From NCBI GenBank assembly GCA_022360355.1, contig JAKSCY010000479.1:1-8115 (forward strand): DNA of 8,115 nt, read 5' to 3'. Made by a program: the position numbers and the translations under genes. Positions 1 through 5,291 of the stretch are shown here, piece by piece. How positions within the stretch are numbered: the first letter of the stretch is position 1; each line of letters starts with the position of its first letter. This DNA comes from Chlorobiales bacterium (lineage in GTDB: Bacteria; Bacteroidota; Chlorobiia; Chlorobiales; Chlorobiaceae). The notes beneath the pieces are model-generated. The model worked only from the letters and a program-made list of their open reading frames with translations. It did no database searches and had not been told where the DNA came from.

Positions 1-1161
1 AAATACATTGACAGACTGATAGTACCGGACATCAGGGAAGGACTCAAACACTATCCGGTTATGGCGGTCGTCGGTCCGCGCCAGTGCGGCAAATCGACGC
101 TGGCAAGGAAGCTGCTCAGGACAGAAAAGCCTCTGCTCTATCTCGATCTTGAAAAGCCCTCCGATCTTGCAAAACTCGATGAACCGGAGTGGTTTCTCTC
201 AACACAAAAAGACAAGCTGATCTGCATAGACGAAATACAGCGTAAACCTGAGCTGTTCCCTTTGATACGCAGCCTTGTCGATGAATGGGATAAAAATGGA
301 TGCTTTCTCGTTCTCGGCTCCGCTTCACGGGACCTTCTGCAACAATCTTCGGAATCACTCGCAGGCAGAATCAGTTACAAAGAATTGACCCCTTTCCTGT
401 GGGAAGAAGTCAAGGAAATAACAACCTATGAACACTATCTTTCCGCGGGCGGCTTCCCCCGAAGCCTTCTCCAGAAAGAACCGGTAATTTCATATCAGTG
501 GCGTGAAGATTTTATCGCCACATATCTCGAAAGAGACCTTCTGCAATGGAAAAGATTCTCTCCGCTTACAATGCGCCGTCTATGGCAGATGCTCGCCCAC
601 AACAACGGCCAGACCCTCAACTATTCTACCATCGGCTCTTCTCTTGGCGTGAGCCATACCACGGTAAGAAACTATGTTGACCTGCTTGAAGAAACTTTCA
701 TGCTGCAGATACTCCGCCCATATAAGCACAATACCACCAAGCGTCTTGTAAAATCCCCAAAAGTTTACCTCTCCGATACGGGAATCACTTCAGCCCTGCT
801 GGGCCTGCACGATTTCCAGCAGCTTGCCGGGCACCCCGTTTTCGGATCACTCTGGGAAAGCATGGTACTGACGAACCTGAAAGGACTTTTTCCACGGGCT
901 GTTTTTTCTTTTTACAGAACCTCGCACGGCTCTGAAATCGATATCATCATAGAGCAATCAGGACGACATATCACCATCGAATGCAAGTCATCACTTGCAC
1001 CGACACTTTCCAGAGGCACGCACGCAGCAATCGGGGATATTTCACCTCTGTATACCTTCATTGTCGCACCCGTAACCGAAAGCTATTCAAAAAAACCGGG
1101 GATCGAGGTCGTCTCCCTGTCTGCATGCGTTGAAAGACTGCGCGTACTGTTTTCTGAATAA
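1..1161 (+). CDS. AAA-family ATPase with DUF4143 region, 5' end cut by window
   Basis: The frame is open from base 1, so the ATG at 61 is probably internal: the residues before it read KYIDRLIVPDIREGLKHYPV, which fits the usual N-terminus of this family. 386 residues are visible. Numbered from base 1, Walker A is GPRQCGKST (25-33), Walker B is LICIDEIQ (73-80), and a sensor-like GSASRDLL follows near 106. A winged-helix-like stretch (about 205-232) and the DUF4143 region come next. The C-terminus has E286, then SEIDIII (311-317) and ECKS (327-330), the spacing of a PD-(D/E)XK nuclease fold. Family members are cytosolic P-loop ATPases found widely in bacteria and archaea, often as lone accessory genes; their function is poorly known and some have been discussed as toxin- or defence-linked. 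No partner gene is visible downstream, where a terminator and an opposing tRNA follow. The family call is firm; the cellular role is unknown. Confidence 0.85.
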   Translation, partial: KYIDRLIVPDIREGLKHYPVMAVVGPRQCGKSTLARKLLRTEKPLLYLDLEKPSDLAKLDEPEWFLSTQKDKLICIDEIQRKPELFPLIRSLVDEWDKNGCFLVLGSASRDLLQQSSESLAGRISYKELTPFLWEEVKEITTYEHYLSAGGFPRSLLQKEPVISYQWREDFIATYLERDLLQWKRFSPLTMRRLWQMLAHNNGQTLNYSTIGSSLGVSHTTVRNYVDLLEETFMLQILRPYKHNTTKRLVKSPKVYLSDTGITSALLGLHDFQQLAGHPVFGSLWESMVLTNLKGLFPRAVFSFYRTSHGSEIDIIIEQSGRHITIECKSSLAPTLSRGTHAAIGDISPLYTFIVAPVTESYSKKPGIEVVSLSACVERLRVLFSE

Positions 1162-1205
1162 TTGATACAATTACATTGTGAAAACTCCTTCTGATGCTGC
1201 ACAAC

Positions 1206-1243
1206 AAAAAAGGCTCACAAGCCTCTGCCTGTGAGCCTTTATT
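1206..1243 (-). terminator. Rho-independent terminator of the secG-tRNA-Lys unit, possibly bidirectional
   Basis: An 11-bp perfect stem pairs 1209-1219 (AAAGGCTCACA) with 1230-1240 around a 10-base loop. Read on the minus strand it lies just after tRNA-Lys and is followed by six T. Read on the plus strand it follows the ATPase gene by about 45 bases and is trailed by TTTATTTT, so it may stop both converging transcripts. Confidence 0.85.
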
Positions 1244-1248
1244 TTGTA

Positions 1249-1324
1249 TGGTGCGTTCGGAAGGAGTCGAACCCTCAACCCACTGATTAAGAGTCAGTTG
1301 CTCTACCACTTGAGCTACGAACGC
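1249..1324 (-). tRNA. tRNA-Lys (anticodon CTT)
   Basis: The minus strand folds into a complete cloverleaf. The acceptor stem is GCGTTCG/CGAACGC, the D stem GCTC/GAGC, the anticodon stem ACTGA/TCAGT with loop CTCTTAA, and the T arm is GAGGG-TTCGACT-CCTTC. The anticodon CTT reads the Lys codon AAG. The discriminator A is at 1252, and bases 1251-1249 encode the 3' CCA. The gene starts 42 bases after the secG stop codon with no terminator between, so it is probably transcribed with secG and cut out by RNase P. Confidence 0.96.
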
Positions 1325-1366
1325 AATACGCCGGTATCCTGATAACCTTTTTCAGCTGAATCAACC

Positions 1367-1723
1367 TTATTCCGCACTCTCTTTCGGAGCAGTTTCAGGT
1401 GCCGGCTGAGGTACCGCATTTCCTGCCGGTGCAGGTATTGCAGGTAATTCTTTCTGAAGAATACTTCCTTTACCGTCAACAGATGCCTGCCTTGAAGGAA
1501 GTGTAAACTGCACGACGAAACAAAGTACCATAACAATACCCGCAAGAATTGCAGTGGTCTTGCTCAGAAAATCACCTGTTCTTCTGACACCGAGATTCTG
1601 AACGGTCCCGAGGCTGGCTATACCGCTCGTCAACCCGCTCCCGCCTTTGGGATTTTGCAAAAGCACAACACCAATGAGAAGCACGGAAGTCAACAGAATC
1701 AGAACAACAAGAAATATATGCAT
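1367..1723 (-). CDS. secG: Preprotein translocase subunit SecG
   Basis: SecG is the small non-essential partner of SecY and SecE in the inner-membrane protein-export channel; it helps SecA-driven translocation. The 118-residue product has the family layout: first membrane helix at about 3-23, the cytoplasmic loop motif [10 protein letters not shown] (21-30) with a Gly/Ser/Leu-rich stretch, then [12 protein letters not shown] (49-60) leading into the second helix (to about 75). The tail from 77 on is Pro/Ala-rich and low in complexity, which makes the protein longer than minimal SecG (about 75 residues) but similar to many E. coli-like lengths. The ATG at 1723 is directly followed by the hydrophobic helix; no good Shine-Dalgarno sequence is visible upstream. 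tRNA-Lys lies 42 bases downstream, and the divergent DUF2905 gene starts 106 bases upstream. Confidence 0.95.
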   Translation of the reverse strand: MHIFLVVLILLTSVLLIGVVLLQNPKGGSGLTSGIASLGTVQNLGVRRTGDFLSKTTAILAGIVMVLCFVVQFTLPSRQASVDGKGSILQKELPAIPAPAGNAVPQPAPETAPKESAE

Positions 1724-1829
1724 AATCCGAGAGGATAATGTTAATTGTAGAGGTGTCCGCCAAATATCGTATCTTGTCTTTTATGTAGCAAAGGGCTTAA
1801 GTTAGCAACTTTTAAAAAAAATCCAAGGC
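1724..1829. promoter_or_regulatory. Divergent promoter region between secG and the DUF2905 gene
   Basis: This 106-base AT-rich gap separates two divergent start codons, so it should carry both promoters. On the plus strand TTGTCT, 17 bases, TTAAGT is a weak sigma-70-like candidate; on the minus strand TTGCTA, 17 bases, GATATT is another. Both have poor -10 boxes, so the exact promoters are not established. A run of eight A lies just before the DUF2905 start. Confidence 0.35.
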
Positions 1830-2072
1830 GTGTTTACCGAACCAGGGAAGCTGCTTGTTGTTATCGGAATTATTGCAGTTGCCTCCGGCATTCTTCTCAT
1901 AACATTTCAGAAGACCGGCGTCCCTGTTTTTATGCGTTGGTTCGGGAACCTCCCATTGGATTTCAAAATCGTCAGAGATAATTTCAAACTTTATTTCCCG
2001 CTCGGAACATCAATTGTTCTATCGGTTATTTTAAGCTTTTTACTCTATCTTTTCAATAAAATCATCAGGTAA
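1830..2072 (+). CDS. Small DUF2905 membrane protein
   Basis: The 80-residue product matches the DUF2905 family pattern: a short N-terminus ending in PGK, one membrane helix (about 6-26), a conserved loop [20 protein letters not shown] (39-58), then a second helix (about 57-76). It should span the cytoplasmic membrane twice. No function is established for the family. I use the GTG at 1830 because the frame upstream quickly meets a TAG at 1803 and holds no ATG; a purine-rich AAGG lies only one base before it, so the start is not well supported by a ribosome site. The stop codon is 8 bases before hisB, which implies co-transcription. Confidence 0.85.
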   Translation: MFTEPGKLLVVIGIIAVASGILLITFQKTGVPVFMRWFGNLPLDFKIVRDNFKLYFPLGTSIVLSVILSFLLYLFNKIIR

Positions 2073-2080
2073 CCATTTTC

Positions 2081-2683
2081 ATGCCCCAGAAAAAGGATAA
2101 CAGGGTCCGCTCGGCAAAAGTTCAGCGCAAAACATCTGAAACTGAAATTTTTATTGAACTTAACCTTGACGGCTCAGGACGGCATTCCATAGATTCAGGA
2201 GTGGTTTTCCTCGATCACATGCTGGCTAATTTCAGTAAACATTCCGGCATCGATCTAACGGTACGCTGCAAAGGAGATACAGAGATTGATGATCACCATT
2301 CGGTTGAAGACATAGCCCTTGTGATGGGCACGGCCATTCTGGACGCATTGAAAGACAAAAAAGGAATTCAACGGTATGGCTGGGCGCTCATCCCTATGGA
2401 CGAAGCACTTGCCCGGTGTGCACTTGACCTTGGGGGGAGAAGCTTTTGCGTTTTCAAAGCATCATTCAGCAGATCCGACATTAACGGGTTTTCAACAGAG
2501 ATGGTTGAACACTTTTTTGTTTCTCTGTCACGAACACTGCAGGCAAACATTCAGCTTCGGGTTATCGAGGGAAACAACACCCATCACAAAATCGAAGCGC
2601 TCTTCAAGGCTTTTGCATACGCAATGAAACAGGCCGTCTCGATTACAGGCACAGCCATCCCTTCTACCAAGGGGACATTGTAG
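2081..2683 (+). CDS. hisB: Imidazoleglycerol-phosphate dehydratase
   Basis: This enzyme removes water from imidazole glycerol phosphate to give imidazole acetol phosphate, the sixth step of histidine synthesis in the cytosol; the family uses manganese and assembles as a 24-mer. The 200-residue length is typical of the single-function form. Visible signatures are the [16 protein letters not shown] block (33-48), the metal-binding DDHHSVED (70-77), [16 protein letters not shown] (105-120), EMVEHFF (140-146), the second metal motif [11 protein letters not shown] (168-178) and the C-terminal PSTKGTL (194-200). There is no phosphatase domain as found in the fused enterobacterial HisB. The first 14 residues are a charged extension. 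The ATG at 2081 is preceded by AGGT about ten bases upstream, overlapping the end of the DUF2905 gene. No other his gene is in the window. Confidence 0.97.
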   Translation: MPQKKDNRVRSAKVQRKTSETEIFIELNLDGSGRHSIDSGVVFLDHMLANFSKHSGIDLTVRCKGDTEIDDHHSVEDIALVMGTAILDALKDKKGIQRYGWALIPMDEALARCALDLGGRSFCVFKASFSRSDINGFSTEMVEHFFVSLSRTLQANIQLRVIEGNNTHHKIEALFKAFAYAMKQAVSITGTAIPSTKGTL

Positions 2684-2698
2684 GGGAAGCACCATAAA

Positions 2699-2832
2699 CC
2701 AGTTGGCAGTTGGATGAAATCTCCGATGTCCCTTCTTTCGGGGTTCGCCGTCGGAATCGACCATTTTTAACATTACCAACTGCTAACTGAAGACTGCCTA
2801 CTGATTTTCTCTCGTCTCTCGTCACTATTCCC
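2699..2832. repeat. Seven-base-period repeats, partly inverted, in the hisB/rny gap
   Basis: CAGTTGG occurs twice in tandem (2700-2713). About 60 bases on, four in-phase 7-mers all ending in ACTG follow: CCAACTG, CTAACTG, AAGACTG and CCTACTG (2776-2803). The first two are the near-exact reverse complement of the left pair, giving a 14-base inverted repeat with one mismatch; TCCGA/TCGGA may pair inside the loop. The 7-base spacing continues in TCTCTCG twice (2808-2821). Such degenerate heptamer arrays resemble the short tandem repeats described in cyanobacteria and seen between genes in related phyla. No strong T-tailed terminator was found for the two converging genes. Confidence 0.65.
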
Positions 2833-4407
2833 TCATTTCGCATACGCAACCGAGCGTTTCTCCCTGATGATCGACACCTTGATCTGCCCGGGATAATCGG
2901 CTTCCTCCTCTATTTTGTGAGCGATATCGTGAGCGAGAATATCCGCCTGTGAATCGTTGACGTTTTCACCTTCTACAATAACACGGATCTCTCTTCCTGC
3001 CTGAAGGGCATATGTCTTGATAACGCCCGGAAAACCTTTTGCAATCTCTTCCAGGTTTTCAAGACGCTTTACATGACCTTCCGGCGTCACGGCACCGCGC
3101 CCACCCGGACGTGCCGAAGATATCACATTGGCTGCCTCGACAAGGTCAGCTATAGGACTTTCTTTTTCAACATCTCCATGATGGGCACCGATAGCGTTAA
3201 GCACAACCCTTGACTCCCTGAACTTCTGAAGATATTTCATGCCTGCAATGGCATGAGGATCATCACTTTCGGGGAGCACAAGACCAAGATCATGCAACAG
3301 GCCTGCACGCTTGGCATATTTCGCATCGAGCTTCAGCTCCGCAGCCATAAGACCGGCAAGCATCGCAACTTCCCGTGAATGCTGCAGCAGATTCTGCCCG
3401 TAGATGGTATGATATTTCATTTTTCCTATAAGAGCGACAAGCTTTGAAGGCATATCCGGAATTTGCAGCGAAGACAATGTCTCCTCTCCGGTGCTCATGA
3501 TAACGTCGTCAATCTCTTTCTTTGCGTCCTCATATGCTTTCTCGATAGCAACCGGATGAATAACGCCGTCAATCAAAAGTTTCTGCAAGGTCAGCTTTGC
3601 AAGCTCGCGGCGCAGAGGATCAAAACAGGAGAGTATAACAACCTCAGGAGTGTCATCAACGATGATGTCAACACCGGTCGCATTTTCAAAAGCCTTGATA
3701 TTACGCCCCTCACGGCCGATAATACGGCCCTTGAGTTCATCACTCTGAATATGAACAACCGACAGGGCGCTTTCCGTTGCCTGCTCGAAAGAAACGCGCT
3801 GTATTGCCGTCAGCAACGTTTTCTCAGCTATTCTGGCCGCTTCCTGTTCAGCCTCTTCATGAATCTTGTGGATGGTCTCTGTTGCCTCATTACGAGCCAC
3901 AGATATCATATTCTCTTTCAACATCTGCTTTGCATCATCAGCCTGAAGATTACTGATTGCCTCAAGCTTTTCATTCTGCTCAGCAATAATCCGCTCAAGT
4001 TCTTTTGCCTTGTTTGCAACGGCTTCCCTCTCTCGCTCAAGCTCCTTGAGATCATCGGCAGCTTTTTTCTCGCCGTCTTTAAGCTCCTGGCTCTGACGCT
4101 TCAAGCTGTTTTCCTTCTGACGGACCTGTTTCTGCAACTGATTGAACTTGTTGTTCCTTACCGTTACATCCGCATCAAACTCCCGCCTGCGTTTTTTCCA
4201 CTCCTGATTGACTTCGGCAACTTTCAGGTCCTTGTAATCGTTCGCCTCTTTCTGAGCCTCCTGCACAACCTGAACAGCCCGCTCTTCTGCCTCGAGCACT
4301 TTTGTCGTGCCGATTTTCTCAAGGAAAAAACGACCGACAAAGAACCCCACGACAAAAAACAAAAGCGACGCAAGAACTATTAAAAACAGGTTAACCACAA
4401 TCGCCAT
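2833..4407 (-). CDS. rny: Ribonuclease Y
   Basis: RNase Y is a membrane-anchored endonuclease that starts decay of many mRNAs. The 524-residue protein (typical length) has an N-terminal membrane helix (about 4-26), a long charged coiled coil (about 36-190), a KH RNA-binding domain with GRIIGREGRNIKAFE (227-241), and an HD domain. In the HD domain H343, H372-D373, H385 and H409-H410 are present. Two positions are unusual: the common HDIGK is HDLGL here, and the Asp expected in the AAD-x-IS-x-x-RPG-x-R motif is Asn427 (AANVISSARPGGR); the codon is AAT at 3127-3129. The C-terminal motif AGREIRVIVEGENV and the end region YPGQIKVSIIREKRSVAYAK are conserved in the family. The ATG at 4407 has a strong GGAGG nine bases upstream. 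The gene follows zapA and the 6S RNA on the same strand and converges with hisB. Confidence 0.97.
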   Translation of the reverse strand: MAIVVNLFLIVLASLLFFVVGFFVGRFFLEKIGTTKVLEAEERAVQVVQEAQKEANDYKDLKVAEVNQEWKKRRREFDADVTVRNNKFNQLQKQVRQKENSLKRQSQELKDGEKKAADDLKELEREREAVANKAKELERIIAEQNEKLEAISNLQADDAKQMLKENMISVARNEATETIHKIHEEAEQEAARIAEKTLLTAIQRVSFEQATESALSVVHIQSDELKGRIIGREGRNIKAFENATGVDIIVDDTPEVVILSCFDPLRRELAKLTLQKLLIDGVIHPVAIEKAYEDAKKEIDDVIMSTGEETLSSLQIPDMPSKLVALIGKMKYHTIYGQNLLQHSREVAMLAGLMAAELKLDAKYAKRAGLLHDLGLVLPESDDPHAIAGMKYLQKFRESRVVLNAIGAHHGDVEKESPIADLVEAANVISSARPGGRGAVTPEGHVKRLENLEEIAKGFPGVIKTYALQAGREIRVIVEGENVNDSQADILAHDIAHKIEEEADYPGQIKVSIIREKRSVAYAK

Positions 4408-4416
4408 TAATTCTTA

Positions 4417-4421
4417 CCTCC
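4417..4421 (-). promoter_or_regulatory. Strong ribosome binding site of rny
   Basis: GGAGG on the minus strand lies nine bases before the rny ATG. It is the only textbook Shine-Dalgarno sequence in this minus-strand cluster and fixes the rny start. It implies efficient translation of rny independent of the genes upstream. Confidence 0.8.
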
Positions 4422-4459
4422 TTTGTACGCCCGTCATCAGAGAAAAAAGGCGCTTTATT

Positions 4460-4494
4460 AAAAAAAAAATCCACACCGGCCAGGGATGTGTAAG
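4460..4494 (-). terminator. Terminator-like end of the 6S RNA gene
   Basis: The 3' strand of the RNA's closing stem (CTTACA-CATCCCTG-GC-CGGTGTGG, 4494-4471) is followed on the minus strand by one A and then ten T (4469-4460). Because the pairing partner lies about 180 bases upstream, this is not a compact hairpin, but a GC-rich stem closing onto a long U tract is how a 6S RNA transcript could end before rny. Confidence 0.5.
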
Positions 4495-4690
4495 ATTCAA
4501 GAACCCGTTTCAATACGGTGGGCGCCTCCTTCAGATTTTTTGCTTCCCCTGCGATGCCGTCTCCGGAATCTTCTGAAACCTTCAGCCCTGCTTCCGGTTC
4601 AGTAAGGCCTGCAATCCAAAAGAAGAGTACAGCTCCCTGTTCTTAAGTGTTGGTTCTTTTACTTACAAAACACCCCTGTAATCGGTGCGG
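4471..4690 (-). ncRNA. ssrS: 6S RNA
   Basis: 6S RNA imitates an open promoter and binds sigma-70 RNA polymerase holoenzyme, reducing transcription in slow growth. This 220-base non-coding segment between zapA and rny has the expected shape: long irregular closing stem, central bubble and apical hairpins. On the minus strand the 5' side CCGCACCG (4690-4683) pairs with CGGTGTGG (4478-4471); CAGGGGTG (4678-4671) with CATCCCTG (4488-4481); TGTAAG (4667-4662) with CTTACA (4494-4489); AAGAACC (4658-4652) with GGTTCTT (4505-4499). That gives 29 pairs, with only small internal loops. An inner hairpin pairs CTGAACC (4602-4596) with GGTTTCAG (4580-4573). A position just after zapA is a known neighbourhood for 6S RNA in proteobacteria. 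Ends are inferred from the stem. I found no clear promoter in the 28 bases after zapA, so processing from the operon transcript is possible. Confidence 0.8.
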
Positions 4691-4718
4691 ATATTTCTTC
4701 TACTACTAATGTAAACGA

Positions 4719-4982
4719 TTAGAGCGAATTTTGCTCAAGAAAAAGATTAAGCCGGGCAATTTTTTTCTCCATCGATGAAAGCCGCGTTGCAAGTTCATTT
4801 TTTTTCTCTGCAAAATGAACAGCAGCAAGCACAGCAAATTTTTTAACCTCAAGGTCGGGAGCCTTGCCTGCAAACTGCTGCATGATTTCATCAACCTCAA
4901 ACGCAGCCTGCTCAGTAGACTCGCGGTCCTCGACCCTTAAAGGGTAACTGTCGCCAAAGATAGTAACCTGTATCTTTTCCAT
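4719..4982 (-). CDS. zapA: Cell division protein ZapA
   Basis: ZapA is a small cytosolic protein that binds FtsZ and bundles its filaments at the division site. The 87-residue product starts MEKIQVTIFGDSYPLR, the typical beta-strand opening (x-V-x-I-x-G-x-x-Y-x-[IL]), continues with the globular part to VLAAVHFAEKKNEL (about 52-65), and ends in a coiled coil (about 60-85) used for dimer and tetramer formation. It is at the short end for the family (about 90-110 residues). A TTG one codon upstream (4985) could also serve, but the ATG at 4982 is the better choice; it sits 7 bases after the stop of the preceding gene. The 6S RNA begins 28 bases after its stop codon. No strong Shine-Dalgarno is visible, suggesting translational coupling. 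Confidence 0.9.
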   Translation of the reverse strand: MEKIQVTIFGDSYPLRVEDRESTEQAAFEVDEIMQQFAGKAPDLEVKKFAVLAAVHFAEKKNELATRLSSMEKKIARLNLFLEQNSL

Positions 4983-4989
4983 CAACCGC

Positions 4990-5280
4990 TCAACCCGGTA
5001 TCTCGTTTCTCAACTCTATCTCGATTCTCTGCAGGATCAGAACAAGCTTTTGTCTGACCTGTACTTTTTCCTCATAGGAAAAGCCTTCGTCAGCAACATC
5101 GCTCCCACTCCCGGAAACAGGAAGCTTGCAAGAGCGCAATATAGACTGAAGACTTGCTATCTCCGCCTGCAGTGTTTCATTTTGTTTTCGGCAGTCTGCC
5201 AACTGTCCGATGATCTGCTCAATACGTTGTTCGAGTAGATCAAGACCAGCGCTGTTGCTGTCGTCAATGCGTTCTTCCAT
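4990..5280 (-). CDS. Small coiled-coil protein, ZapB-like
   Basis: This 96-residue acidic protein has an N-terminal coiled coil, with hydrophobic residues in heptad spacing from about 14 to 49 (LDLLEQRIEQIIGQLADCR, then QNETLQAEIASLQSILRS). A Ser/Gly/Asp-rich linker follows (about 53-65), then a short C-terminal helix, YEEKVQVRQKLVLILQRIEIEL. No signal peptide or membrane helix is visible. The pattern of a leucine-zipper start and a short regulatory-looking C-terminal helix resembles the small proteins, often annotated ZapB-like or TIGR02449, encoded next to zapA in other bacteria. From this and the 7-base gap to zapA I infer a role in the division ring, probably binding ZapA. The function is not proven by sequence. 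The ATG at 5280 is 11 bases after the pheT stop. Confidence 0.75.
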   Translation of the reverse strand: MEERIDDSNSAGLDLLEQRIEQIIGQLADCRKQNETLQAEIASLQSILRSCKLPVSGSGSDVADEGFSYEEKVQVRQKLVLILQRIEIELRNEIPG

Positions 5281-5291
5281 GTCTTACAGCA

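Noticed and set aside
1748..1758. TAGAGGTGTCC shared between the secG upstream gap and the tRNA spacer (minus strand at 7944-7954)
   Set aside because: A single 11-base match between two points of an 8-kb window is expected by chance when both strands are compared.
3463..4383. 306-codon open frame on the plus strand
   Set aside because: It lies entirely antisense to rny, which is strongly supported by domains and a good ribosome site; the hydrophobic antisense product is the mirror of the charged coiled coil.
4307..4576. 89-codon plus-strand frame across the zapA-rny gap
   Set aside because: It overlaps the rny start, the rny ribosome site and half of the 6S RNA stem, and its product resembles nothing I recognise.
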